64,000 nt of DNA from Paenalicyclobacillus mengziensis (GTDB lineage Bacteria > Bacillota > Bacilli > Alicyclobacillales > Alicyclobacillaceae): the NCBI RefSeq assembly GCF_017298635.1, contig NZ_CP071182.1, positions 1,116,001 to 1,180,000 on the forward strand, read 5' to 3'. Position numbers and translations under genes: made by a program. Below, piece by piece: positions 10,299-19,439 of the stretch. How positions within the stretch are numbered: the first letter of the stretch is position 1; every line of letters starts with the position of its first letter. Under the pieces are notes generated by a model, which was not told the DNA's origin, made no database searches, and was given only the letters and a program-made list of their open reading frames with translations.

Positions 10299-10313
10299 CA
10301 TAGGTCACCTATG
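10299..10313. promoter_or_regulatory. perfect palindrome before the HEAT gene
   Basis: CATAGGTCACCTATG is a perfect 7-bp inverted repeat around a single central base, 20 bases before the HEAT gene start. It is operator-like; no protein partner can be named. Confidence 0.35.
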
Positions 10314-10333
10314 ATTTAAGGAGGGGGTTTATA

Positions 10334-10624
10334 GTGAACCAAGATTTCCATAACGAAGAAAGTCTTCTTCAAGCTATTCAAATGGGTCCGCAGTTTAAGA
10401 AACTCGATGCGTTAGAAGCCCTTTATGAACTGACTAACGATAAGCATATAGATTTGTTTTTAAGCATGTTAAAAGATAAGGATTGGCACATTAGAAGGAC
10501 AGCAGGGATTGCTGTGGCTAAGATGTTAGGTGCTTGCGCGAAAGAACATCTTACCCCGTTATTGAATGACAGGGCATACGGCGTACGCGAAGACATAAGG
10601 AAGGCAATAGAGGAATACTGCTAA
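10334..10624 (+). CDS. small HEAT-repeat protein inserted in the BREX operon
   Basis: 96 residues from GTG, with GGAGGGGG six bases upstream. It contains about two HEAT-type helical hairpins: KLDALEALYELTNDKHIDLFLSMLKDKDWHIRRTAGIAVAKML and then a second pair ending GVREDIRKAIEEY. HEAT repeats bind protein or DNA; no catalytic residues are expected. It is not a core type 1 BREX component. It lies between pglX and pglZ, flanked by a palindrome upstream and a remnant of the pglX 3' end downstream, so it was probably acquired as a small cassette. Confidence 0.75.
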   Translation: MNQDFHNEESLLQAIQMGPQFKKLDALEALYELTNDKHIDLFLSMLKDKDWHIRRTAGIAVAKMLGACAKEHLTPLLNDRAYGVREDIRKAIEEYC

Positions 10625-10654
10625 TGAATCACGCAATGAGGGAGCTGGAACACC

Positions 10655-10745
10655 AAACCGTTCTGTCACATTATCGACCAGAGGTTTATATCGACAGACA
10701 AATGTGCGAGGTTTGGAGGCTTCTTGCAAAACAATGCTAATACTT
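10655..10745 (+). pseudogene. decayed remnant of a pglX 3' end
   Basis: This stretch resembles the last ~30 codons of pglX. The end, CTTGCAAAAC..GCTAATA.TTGG, matches 10244-10267 closely, and the reading VLSHY...YID...LLAKQC-stop parallels VLHHM...EID...LLAKRG-stop of the intact gene. There is no start codon or larger frame. I infer leftover sequence from duplication of, or recombination in, pglX, with the HEAT gene now between the two copies. Confidence 0.5.
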
Positions 10746-10755
10746 GGATAGAATG

Positions 10756-10783
10756 GGGATATACCAGCCTTTGGGTGTATCCC
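10756..10783 (+). terminator. hairpin before pglZ
   Basis: GGGATA (10756-10761) pairs with TATCCC (10778-10783), extended by AC/GT inside. No T-tract follows. It may attenuate or protect transcripts between the HEAT gene and pglZ. Confidence 0.3.
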
Positions 10784-10817
10784 TAAACGTCTGTAGTTCG
10801 AGAAAAGGGTGTTCCAC

Positions 10818-13376
10818 TTGAATTTAGATGACATCGTAAGCACGCTGAATACAGCTTTCCAGCAACCATTGCAGGACGGAGAGCAACGAAAGATTATCTT
10901 TTGGTTGGATAAAGATAGGGAGTTCGTTGAGGACATCAGTGAACTCTCCTTGGTCAACGCCAAAATTCACATTTTGACTGATGTCAACAGCTTCTATACG
11001 AAATACCTGCTTGAAGAAGAGGACATCACGTCTAACTATTTGGTCTACGCAAATTTCGATATGAATCATGAAGACAATTGGCTCATGGACACATTTCTCT
11101 ACTCGCAAACGTTTCATGCAGACAGGATCTCGCTACTTATGGAAGAGTACCGTATTGATTCGAGTCTACGGGGTATGGTCAAGAAATACGAGAGGTTCTT
11201 TGGAAGTAAAGAGCGAACACGTCGATTGAAGGCGTTTGACATATCCATCTCTTCGGAGGAATCCCTTGAACTGGGGATGATGAGTGCCATCTGTGCGCTG
11301 AAGACCCCTGACTTTGAGGATGTTCTGAAAGCTGTACTCATGGAAGGCTTAGATGACAGTGAGAACAAGTATCTGGAGCAGTTTGAGAAGTTTTTTGATC
11401 TCGCTGTGTTCTGGAGATATGTGTCGAATCGATATGGATATCAACAGAGTAAACCATCCCTAAAAACACTTTTCATGCATTTGACGGTCTCGGCACTGAG
11501 CCACGCCATTGATGAGAGCTATCTTTTGCAGTTAAAGCATTACATAGCCACGAGGAACAGGTCGAATGCGACGGTATTCATCGACCGATGGATGCATCAT
11601 AGCACGGATTATCCAGCATATGACGATTTCGCGGAACTTGTGGAACACGAAATCAAGCTCGTGGACATCGTAAATCAGTTGGATATTGATGATTTCAAGA
11701 CTGCGGATGCCTTCCAGTATTTCGATAGAGCAATCATTATGTTTATTGCAAACAGTTTGGATGCAAGCCTTGAGGACTATGGGGAGTACATTAAGCTCAT
11801 CAATCTCAGGCGTACCAAACACTTTTATGAGCGGTATCGTTTCATTTACGAGGCATTGTTCTATACCGTTAAGATGTTTGAGTTCCATAAACAGCATAGT
11901 TCTGGAATTCCGCAGGTGCAGGCACTCGACATGTACCGTGCTTACGTGACCGACTATTTCAAAATGGATACGTACTACAGGAAATTCTATGTAGCCTACG
12001 ACAATGAACCTGATAGTGAAATTCTGAAGAAACTACGGATGATGGTTGAAAATCTCTACACCAACTGGTTCATGGGTGAACTCAGTGCACATTGGTCGTC
12101 GGTGATTGATGACGAGATGAAAAATACTTGGACGCTTCCTGGGATACAGAAGCAGAAGGACTTTTACCGAAACTTCATCGGACAAAAGGTTCACCAAGGT
12201 GATCGGGTATTTGTCGTGATTTCAGATGCCCTCCGCTATGAGGTTGCGGTGGAGTTGGCAGAGAAACTCAATACGGAAACCAAGGGTGCCTGCGATATTC
12301 AGCCATTGTTAGGGGTAATCCCCTCTGTGACAAAGTTGGGGATGGCTTCGCTTCTTCCACATAAAAACCTTGAGATTGACCTGAGTGGTAGGGTGCTTGT
12401 GGACGGGAAACCCTCCAGTGGTTTGGACAATCGGAACGATATCCTACAGGGGGTTGTGTCGGACAGTATTGCCGTTCATTTTCGTGACATGTTGAATATG
12501 AACAAAGCTGGTCGGCGTGAGCATTTCAAAGGCAAGAAGCTGATTTATGTCTACCATGACAGCATTGATGCAACGGGGGATAAGGCATCAACGGAGGTAA
12601 ACACGTTTAAAGCGGCTGAAGAGGCAATCGAGGAAATCTACGCTATCATCAAGATGATTCGGGATGACCTCAGTGGTACGAATATCTTTGTGACGGCTGA
12701 CCATGGCTTTGTCTATCAACGCGACCCATTAGAAGAAAGCGAAAAAATTGAAAAAGAAGGCATAGTGGCATTTGAGACAAAGCGGCGGTACGCGCTATCT
12801 CAGGAATCTGGTGAGAAGAACGGGCTTTTGGACGTTAACATGGATTCGTTCATCCTGAATGAGCATCACATCACGACATATGTTCCTAAATCGACCATTC
12901 GCTTTAAGATTCAGGGCGGTGGTGCGAACTTTGTGCATGGCGGAGCCAGCTTACAAGAAATTGTAGTACCCTTGATTCAATTCAAGAATATCCGAAGTGG
13001 TCAGAAGCATAGCCGAGAAATCATAAAGGTAGACGTGAAGCTCACGAACACTACCAGGAAGATAACAAACAGCCTGTTTACCTTGGAATTCTTTCAAACA
13101 GAGAAGGTCGAAGACAAGCGAGTCGCACGGACAGTAAAAGTGTACATGGCGGATGAAAACGAAGCCGTAATTAGCAATGAAGAGACCTTGATATGCGACC
13201 GAACCACTGAAAAGCCAGAGGAACGGACATTTAAGATTCGGTTTGCATTGAAACAAGTCCCTTACGATAGGAGTAAGAACTATTACCTCATGATTAAGGA
13301 CACTGAAACTAATGTTGTGGTAGAAAAGATTCCGTTCACGATCAATCTGGGCATCGTCAGTGACTTCGACTTTTAG
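10818..13376 (+). CDS. pglZ: PglZ, BREX alkaline-phosphatase-superfamily protein
   Basis: About 852 residues. TTG 10818 is preferred because AAAGGGTG lies seven bases upstream; GTG 10809 overlaps that site. The alkaline phosphatase-like metal-binding core is visible: VFVVISDALRYEVA near residue 468, YVYHDSIDATGDK near 575 and TADHGFVYQRD near 627. PglZ is essential in BREX; the family has metal-dependent nuclease/phosphatase-type chemistry. The N-terminal ~400 residues are helical and the last ~120 form a beta-rich domain. It is intact and 14 bases before brxL. Confidence 0.93.
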   Translation: MNLDDIVSTLNTAFQQPLQDGEQRKIIFWLDKDREFVEDISELSLVNAKIHILTDVNSFYTKYLLEEEDITSNYLVYANFDMNHEDNWLMDTFLYSQTFHADRISLLMEEYRIDSSLRGMVKKYERFFGSKERTRRLKAFDISISSEESLELGMMSAICALKTPDFEDVLKAVLMEGLDDSENKYLEQFEKFFDLAVFWRYVSNRYGYQQSKPSLKTLFMHLTVSALSHAIDESYLLQLKHYIATRNRSNATVFIDRWMHHSTDYPAYDDFAELVEHEIKLVDIVNQLDIDDFKTADAFQYFDRAIIMFIANSLDASLEDYGEYIKLINLRRTKHFYERYRFIYEALFYTVKMFEFHKQHSSGIPQVQALDMYRAYVTDYFKMDTYYRKFYVAYDNEPDSEILKKLRMMVENLYTNWFMGELSAHWSSVIDDEMKNTWTLPGIQKQKDFYRNFIGQKVHQGDRVFVVISDALRYEVAVELAEKLNTETKGACDIQPLLGVIPSVTKLGMASLLPHKNLEIDLSGRVLVDGKPSSGLDNRNDILQGVVSDSIAVHFRDMLNMNKAGRREHFKGKKLIYVYHDSIDATGDKASTEVNTFKAAEEAIEEIYAIIKMIRDDLSGTNIFVTADHGFVYQRDPLEESEKIEKEGIVAFETKRRYALSQESGEKNGLLDVNMDSFILNEHHITTYVPKSTIRFKIQGGGANFVHGGASLQEIVVPLIQFKNIRSGQKHSREIIKVDVKLTNTTRKITNSLFTLEFFQTEKVEDKRVARTVKVYMADENEAVISNEETLICDRTTEKPEERTFKIRFALKQVPYDRSKNYYLMIKDTETNVVVEKIPFTINLGIVSDFDF

Positions 13377-13390
13377 AGAGGGCGGGCAAC

Positions 13391-15442
13391 ATGGAGCTAA
13401 ACGAGGAACGCTCGTTGGACTTAGACCAAAAACTGAATGAAGTGTTTTCGGGGCGTGTCGTGCGGAAAGACCTTACCAGCATGATGAAACAGGGAGCCAA
13501 TGTGCCCGTCTACGTGTTGGAATACCTTCTTGGCATGTACGCGGCGACGGATGATGAGGAGAGCATTCGAGAAGGACTGGATCGGGTCAAGAAGATCCTT
13601 GCCGAGAACTTCGTCAGACCTGATGAGGCGGAGAAGATCAAGTCCAGAATCCGCGAGATTGGGCAGTATTCCATCATCGATAAAGTGACCGTCACGCTGA
13701 ACCCTAAGATTGACACCTACGAAGCTGAGTTTTCGAACTTGGGGTTGAAAGGTGTCCCGATATCGCCGAACTATGTCAAAGAGTACGACAAGTTGTTGGC
13801 GGGTGGCATTTGGTGCATGTTGAAGATGGACTACTATTTTGATGAAGAAGTCCGCAACATGAACCCGTTTAGCATCAGCAGTCTACAGCCGATTCAGATG
13901 CCGAATATGGACTTGAATGAGATTCTTGAGGGTCGAAAGAGGTTCACCAAAGAAGAGTGGATTGATGCGCTAATCCGTTCTATTGGTATGGAGCCGACTC
14001 AGATGGAGGAACGGGTGAAGTGGCATCTTCTACTTCGCCTCGTTCCGTTGGTTGAGAACAACTACAATCTGTGCGAACTTGGTCCGAGGGGTACGGGCAA
14101 ATCACATGTGTACAAGGAATTGTCCCCCAACTCCATTTTGGTGTCTGGTGGACAAACCACTGTCGCCAACCTTTTTTATAACATGTCCACCAAGAAGGTT
14201 GGATTGGTCGGACTCTGGGATACTGTCGCGTTCGACGAAGTGGCAGGTATCCAGTTCAAAGACCGTGATGGCGTGCAGATAATGAAAGATTATATGGCAA
14301 GTGGGAGCTTTGCGCGGGGTAGGGAGGAAAAGGCGGCTTCTGCCTCCATGGTGTTTGTCGGAAACATCAATCAGAGCTTAGATTCACTCATCAAGACCTC
14401 TCACCTGTTTGCACCCTTCCCTGATGCAATGGCGAACGATACGGCGTTCTTTGATAGGATGCACTATTATCTCCCAGGTTGGGAAGTCCCGAAGATGCGA
14501 CCAGAATTCTTCACGAATCAGTACGGGTTCATCGTGGACTATATGGCGGAGTATTTCAGAGAGATGCGGAAGCGTTCCTTTGCTGACGCGATTGACCGTT
14601 ACTTTAGACTCGGCAACAACTTGAATCAGCGCGATGTGATCGCTGTCCGTAAAACCGTGTCTGGCTTGATTAAACTCCTGTACCCCAATGGCGAATACAC
14701 CAGGGAAGATATCGAAGAAATCCTGAAATACGCACTTGAAGGAAGACGACGGGTTAAGGAACAACTCAAGAAAATCGGCGGTATGGAATTCTACGATGTC
14801 CACTTCTCCTACATCGACCGAGAGACGATGAATGAAGAGTATGTGGCGGTTCCCGAACAGGGCGGCGGTAAGCTGATTCCTGAAGGCATGGGTAAACCTG
14901 GTCATGTCTATACGGTGGGGCATGCTGATTCGGGCATGATTGGTGTGTACAAGCTGGAAAACCAGGTTGTATCGGGAACAGGGAAATTCGAGAAGTCTGG
15001 GGTAGCATCTCATCGTGGAGCCAGAGAGAGCCTCGATACTGCTTTCCGTTACTTTACGGCAAATGCCAAGGGCATCAGTGGCACTATCAGCACGAAAACC
15101 AAAGACTATCTGATGCATGTCAGTGACTTGCAGGGTATCGGGTTGACCAGTGAGTTAGCCATCGCTGAATTGATTGGTTTGTGCTCTGGGGCACTCGAAC
15201 GCTCTGTCCAAGAGAGCCTGGTTGTCCTCGGCAACATGACGGTCGGTGGCACAATCGCCAAAGTGGAGGAGTTTGCAAACGTACTTCAAGTTTGCGCGGA
15301 TGCAGGGGCGAAAAGAGTTCTGATTCCCGCTGTTTCTGTTGCAGAATTGCCAACTGTCCCGTCTGACTTGTTAATCAAGATCCAACCAATCTTCTATTCC
15401 GACGCAACCGATGCTGTATTCAAGGCGTTGGGGGTCAGTTAA
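13391..15442 (+). CDS. brxL: BrxL, Lon-like BREX ATPase
   Basis: 683 residues, typical for BrxL. The ATG has GAGGGCGGG upstream. Walker A GPRGTGKSH is near residue 231 and the Walker B region FDEVAGIQF near 282. The C-terminal ~150 residues have the Lon protease-like fold, with GNMTVGGTIAKVEEF and AGAKRVLIPAVSV; I see no clear catalytic Ser-Lys dyad. BrxL forms DNA-encircling AAA+ rings and defines type 1 BREX. It ends the operon. Confidence 0.94.
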   Translation: MELNEERSLDLDQKLNEVFSGRVVRKDLTSMMKQGANVPVYVLEYLLGMYAATDDEESIREGLDRVKKILAENFVRPDEAEKIKSRIREIGQYSIIDKVTVTLNPKIDTYEAEFSNLGLKGVPISPNYVKEYDKLLAGGIWCMLKMDYYFDEEVRNMNPFSISSLQPIQMPNMDLNEILEGRKRFTKEEWIDALIRSIGMEPTQMEERVKWHLLLRLVPLVENNYNLCELGPRGTGKSHVYKELSPNSILVSGGQTTVANLFYNMSTKKVGLVGLWDTVAFDEVAGIQFKDRDGVQIMKDYMASGSFARGREEKAASASMVFVGNINQSLDSLIKTSHLFAPFPDAMANDTAFFDRMHYYLPGWEVPKMRPEFFTNQYGFIVDYMAEYFREMRKRSFADAIDRYFRLGNNLNQRDVIAVRKTVSGLIKLLYPNGEYTREDIEEILKYALEGRRRVKEQLKKIGGMEFYDVHFSYIDRETMNEEYVAVPEQGGGKLIPEGMGKPGHVYTVGHADSGMIGVYKLENQVVSGTGKFEKSGVASHRGARESLDTAFRYFTANAKGISGTISTKTKDYLMHVSDLQGIGLTSELAIAELIGLCSGALERSVQESLVVLGNMTVGGTIAKVEEFANVLQVCADAGAKRVLIPAVSVAELPTVPSDLLIKIQPIFYSDATDAVFKALGVS

Positions 15443-15446
15443 AATC

Positions 15447-15478
15447 CCCCATCCCAATGCCGTTATAGTTGGGAGGGG
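15447..15478 (-). terminator. hairpin between convergent genes
   Basis: CCCCCATCCCAA pairs with TTGGGAGGGG across a ~12-base loop. On the minus strand it is followed by ATTTTAA, so it best serves the minus-strand gene ending at 15494; it may also stop brxL transcription. Confidence 0.55.
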
Positions 15479-15493
15479 ATGAGGGCGGTACGG

Positions 15494-16153
15494 TCAAGGA
15501 TATCGATCTCTTGTATCTTTGTACTCGGTTTCCTGAATCCATACAATGCGTTGTGGGACGAATAACTTCCAATCAATCCCCCAATCTAATTCCTTATCAA
15601 CTCCTACCTCGTGTCCTTCGTAGCACACGAGGTATTTTAAAAGGTACTCATTTCCAGTTTGGCTCATTAGAAGTTTGTTACAGTCTTCGAAGCTTGGTGT
15701 CACATTGAATGATTCCAAAGAACACAATCCGCTTAGATAAGAGACGTACCCCTCACCATAAGGATCAAGGTTCAACAGTTGAACTAATTCCTTCTCATAG
15801 CTGGTGGGGCGAAATAAATGTTGCCTTTTGACGAACGCATAGGCTGGATGCGTTAAACGATGAACGATAACATCTCCCACCAGTTGAAGATATCTTTCTT
15901 TAGAAATCGCAATGTTAAACCCGATTGCTACCAATTTTTGATAAGCCTCTTCCTTCATTTGTGCATCAGGTGGGTTAAATTCCATCACAGGAAGTCCAAG
16001 TTGTTCTAATACAAACTTCACTTCATTCGGGGAACGATAAAACAAGTGAAACCAAGGTTTCTTTCCTATTGTTCCCCATCCATTTAGCGACTTTTTTCTC
16101 TCAAGAGATTTTAGCGCATCTTCTATAGTCTCTTCTGTACGTGTGAAGTACAT
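15494..16153 (-). CDS. orphan protein, 219 residues
   Basis: The start is ATG at 16153 (MYFTRTEETIE), with GGAGGT seven bases upstream; the longer frame to 16168 uses a GTG inside that ribosome site. I do not recognise the family. It is a soluble, mixed alpha/beta protein with no signal peptide, and includes KPWFHLFYRSPNEVKFVLEQLGLPV near the N-terminus. It converges on brxL and may be one of the accessory genes often found at BREX edges. Confidence 0.6.
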   Translation of the reverse strand: MYFTRTEETIEDALKSLERKKSLNGWGTIGKKPWFHLFYRSPNEVKFVLEQLGLPVMEFNPPDAQMKEEAYQKLVAIGFNIAISKERYLQLVGDVIVHRLTHPAYAFVKRQHLFRPTSYEKELVQLLNLDPYGEGYVSYLSGLCSLESFNVTPSFEDCNKLLMSQTGNEYLLKYLVCYEGHEVGVDKELDWGIDWKLFVPQRIVWIQETEYKDTRDRYP

Positions 16154-16353
16154 GTTAAGGACCTCCACGGCAAAATTTTATCTGACGGATTCTCAATACT
16201 TCTCGAAAAGCATTCCATCGTGCGTCCAAGTTAATATCGTAAGCGAGCAAAACCTGTATCATCTGGATACTCTCCTTCCTATTTGTGTTAATACTATGTG
16301 TTTGATGCTATAAAGGTAGGTATACACCAAAATATAGTCGGTGATCTAATTAG

Positions 16354-16470
16354 TTAAAATTCGTTAACTTCGTGGAGGTATTTCCCGAACTTCCCCATTG
16401 TCAACACACTCAACCCCTCTTTAACGTACTCAGGGTTACGCGCTCTCGTATGTTTCTTCCATATTAACAT
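16354..16470 (-). CDS. possible 38-residue peptide
   Basis: ATG at 16470, peptide MLIWKKHTRARNPEYVKEGL and onwards, basic and helical, stop at 16354. AAAAGGG precedes the start but only two bases away. It fills a 330-base gap between two minus-strand genes. It could be a remnant of a larger gene. Confidence 0.3.
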   Translation of the reverse strand: MLIWKKHTRARNPEYVKEGLSVLTMGKFGKYLHEVNEF

Positions 16471-16485
16471 GTCCCTTTTGACCTC

Positions 16486-17571
16486 TTATATCATGTAAGT
16501 TGCTTCTAATATTCTCCTTGCAAGAGGTGTAAGCGGTGTTGGTGTCCATGGCATTGGGAACGAAGTACCCATAAAGAGACGCCTTTCTGATTGAATATTG
16601 ATTTGCGAAAGCGTGATGATTGAAAAAGTTTGGTGGTTCTTATCAAACTCTGCCGCTCTGCCGACATCATCCTTAAATCCAGTAAAATTTGTTATATACA
16701 TATCAGGTCGAAATGACGAGTCAATCATAAGGATTCGTTGACCTGAGAAGCCTCTTGATTGTCCGAATTTCCTTTTAATCTTACTGTACAATGCTTGTCC
16801 TGATGTATCGACAAAGGCTTGTGGAGGAAAGCCTGTAATTCGTGTTCGAATAGGTAAGTGTGTGGGAGTAATGATTGCCGCAGGTTGACCGTAATCGGGT
16901 CTATTAGTAGGAAATCCTTTAATCTGGTCCCACCTCACTTCGTTTACTGGGCGTACTTGTTGAATAAACGTCGCGAAGATATCGATAAATTGATCAACCG
17001 CTGATTTATCAAGGAAATTAGGTAGAACGTTACATGTTACAAGATAAGAACCAGGAATTTGATTGAATTCATGTATTATGTAGTCTTCGACATGTCGGTT
17101 TATTTCTTGAAGTTCTGCCTTGACTGGTGGATTACGAACTGATGTGCATTCGATATATATTCTTTCTGTACCGTCACCAATCACTATATCCACATCATTA
17201 TTAGAAACATCTGACTTTACGTCCAGGGCTTGAATATCGATTTTTCCATGAATCAGTAAATAGATCACAGCGGCTTCGAATCGTTTTGCCCAGAACTGTT
17301 CAGGGATGGATATAGAGCCTATCCAAGTTTTGTAGTGGTCAGGGAATCTGGTTGATATTAAAAGAAGTTCATCTTGGAAAAGATTTAGCGCAGTCTCATA
17401 AACTTCGTTGTCACTGTAGTTAAGCCATTGCCGAATTGGAGAAGATTCATACCACCACTTTGGTGGTAGCAAACGAGCCAGTGTTGACCATCGACTCTCT
17501 AACATTTTTTGACACTGATTGATATCCAAATAGGTATCCGTATACTGTGCTAAGATTTGCTCATAGTTCAC
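16486..17571 (-). CDS. PD-(D/E)xK-like nuclease candidate
   Basis: The GTG start at 17571 (VNYEQILAQY) has GGGGG eight bases upstream; the longer frame begins at 17586. A possible restriction-endonuclease core is seen near residues 120-150: ALDVKSDVSNNDVDIVIGDGTERIYIECTSV, where D...IxC(E)xxS could be the D-ExK-like pair with Lys replaced. That assignment is tentative. Other regions are unassigned. Position beside BREX favours a defence or restriction-like role. Confidence 0.55.
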   Translation of the reverse strand: MNYEQILAQYTDTYLDINQCQKMLESRWSTLARLLPPKWWYESSPIRQWLNYSDNEVYETALNLFQDELLLISTRFPDHYKTWIGSISIPEQFWAKRFEAAVIYLLIHGKIDIQALDVKSDVSNNDVDIVIGDGTERIYIECTSVRNPPVKAELQEINRHVEDYIIHEFNQIPGSYLVTCNVLPNFLDKSAVDQFIDIFATFIQQVRPVNEVRWDQIKGFPTNRPDYGQPAAIITPTHLPIRTRITGFPPQAFVDTSGQALYSKIKRKFGQSRGFSGQRILMIDSSFRPDMYITNFTGFKDDVGRAAEFDKNHQTFSIITLSQINIQSERRLFMGTSFPMPWTPTPLTPLARRILEATYMI

Positions 17572-17722
17572 TCGAATTACCCCCAATATAATTATACTAT
17601 CTACGAAGGTAGAACACTCATTTGACTAAGCATTGTGAGTTGGCGGAATGACAGTTTATTTCCCTGTTTTTCGCTATACTTACCTTGACTCAATCCGATC
17701 AATCACGGACGTAGGTGAATGT

Positions 17723-18477
17723 ATGCTAACCATTCGGAACACAGCCAATCTCGCTGGCATCGAAATTTCTGGCGACCACCAGGACCTCGACACCCTCTAT
17801 ATGGCTCTACTCATGATTATCGGGGATGAAGGAGATTTCCCAACCTATGAAGGCGCACGGATTCGCACTCTCGGAGTGATGTATGACGTTCGACATGCAT
17901 TCCAAGCAGATCGCGAATTTGAGTTCGTTGACAACGGCATGGACGAAGACACGATGAAGCTCCTTGACATGATTACGCCACAGAAGAATCTGTATTACAA
18001 GTGCCAAGTTTACTACCCCGAAGCACTTTTCGTCACTATGGCAACCAACGACTTTATCCGACTTTATGCCAAAAAGCAGGCAAAGTCAGCCACTTATCCA
18101 TTGATGGACAAGAAAAATCTATGGGATTCACATATTGCGACCGCCGATTGTTTCAGTCCTTGGTCATCAATTGTCTGAAAGAAGCTGTGACAGAGGCATC
18201 CTTCAAGCGGATATTGAGCCTATTGCACAAGGACTATACCTGGACAGATGGATACGCCACTCAATATCTGGATATGCTCAACATCCGATATCTGAATATG
18301 GAAGATAAGGAAGAACGGACAAAATCATTGTCCACCTTAGTAAAAAGAATGACTGAGAAGGGCAAGGAGTATCAGGAAATTGAGCGAGGTGTTCGAGAAA
18401 CGGCGATAGCCAACAACTGTTCAACAGAAGACATTCGGCTGAGTAATTGGCATTACCCAGAGGAGATCGAGTGGTAG
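17723..18477 (+). pseudogene. frameshifted DUF6904-like gene
   Basis: The frame starting at ATG 17723 (MLTIRNTANLAGIEISGDHQ, ribosome site TAGGTG upstream) runs to WDSHIAT and then terminates at 18178. The +1-shifted frame continues the family pattern with RLFQSLVINCLKEAV to a stop at 18477. The break is near 18133-18145, where one base appears lost. Together they would make a ~250-residue soluble protein that I recall as DUF6904-like (GARIRTLGVMYDVRHA, FVDNGMDEDTMK), function unknown. A sequencing error is the alternative. Confidence 0.6.
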
Positions 18478-18811
18478 AAGAGCAGGGGAATGGGAGGTTA
18501 CATGGCTATGTGAAAGCAACTCTCAGTGAATGGTCGTATAGACGAACGTAAAAGTTAAACGGAGAGACCTTTTAGAAGTACGGATAGGAGAAGATTTTAT
18601 GTATATTCCGAAGCTTTATCGTCTTGACCATGATGAGGCAGTTCAAATTATGAAATCTTATGTATTCCGCGGCTGTGATTTACACAAAAATACGGCATTC
18701 GTGCATGCAGTGAAATTGCATATTCATACGTTACCAGTGTGCTACACTTACGTAAGTAAAGGACAGTAGTAGTCGATAAGCCTACCAACATACAACCGAG
18801 GTCAATAAGGG

Positions 18812-19336
18812 GTGATTAAACTGAAAAAATGGCTTATATGGGTTGGAGGTCTTGTACTCATACTATCACTTGCAACAAATGTATATTTGTACCAGCAACA
18901 CATGAAGACAAGTCGATATGTAGAGTCAGCCGTTAGAGATGCTACATTGTCGTTGAAAACTGCGGCAACCATGCAGATTATGCCGAATGTACCTAACAAC
19001 TCTACTCAGGTTCAAGGAACGCAAGTTGCTCAAGCGGCATCCTATCTATCAAGTGCCGCACCATTCCTTAACGAAATGGGAATTCATCATATGCAGGGCA
19101 TAGGAACGGTTCTATCACTTGATACGTTCCCGCTAATGTATCCGCAGATGAGAAATGTGAACGCAAACCAAATGTTGAAACTGGTTCAATATGCGTACTC
19201 GCAACTAAATGCTTGCTTTCCAAGCGGACCAACTGGCAAATTGGATTTTGGTAAATTACAGACTGCAATCAACAACATTTATCAAGAGATGCCCCCAAAG
19301 GTTAGGCAAAGTAATTACAACGAGGTCTCCTCATAG
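18812..19336 (+). CDS. membrane-anchored or secreted orphan protein, cargo of the element
   Basis: 174 residues from GTG 18812, with GAGGTC ten bases upstream. KLKKW then LIWVGGLVLILSLATNVYLY is an uncleaved signal anchor or signal peptide. The exported part is helical, with no cysteine pair or catalytic motif, and includes QAASYLSSAAPFLNEMGIHH. I do not recognise it. It is the only gene in the paiB element and is followed directly by a branched terminator. Confidence 0.65.
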   Translation: MIKLKKWLIWVGGLVLILSLATNVYLYQQHMKTSRYVESAVRDATLSLKTAATMQIMPNVPNNSTQVQGTQVAQAASYLSSAAPFLNEMGIHHMQGIGTVLSLDTFPLMYPQMRNVNANQMLKLVQYAYSQLNACFPSGPTGKLDFGKLQTAINNIYQEMPPKVRQSNYNEVSS

Positions 19337-19376
19337 TTCCTGCTCGTTCTGTCGTATACGGGGGCGAATACGCAAG

Positions 19377-19439
19377 AAAGACGCCCACTCCAACCCGCAT
19401 AAACATGAAAAACGCGGTATATCGGAACACGGCGTTTTT
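19377..19439 (+). terminator. branched terminator-like hairpin (copy 1 of a recurrent architecture)
   Basis: The outer stem pairs AAAGACGCC (19377-19385) with GGCGTTTTT (19431-19439). The inner hairpin pairs CCGC (19395-19398) with GCGG (19414-19417). The linker after the inner stem contains ATCG, and the outer 3' strand supplies the T-tract. It ends the cargo gene and abuts the element's right end. Confidence 0.6.

Noticed and set aside
14384..15118. 244-codon open frame on the minus strand inside brxL
   Set aside because: It lies wholly within the well-supported brxL gene, has no recognisable domain and no ribosome site; a shadow frame.
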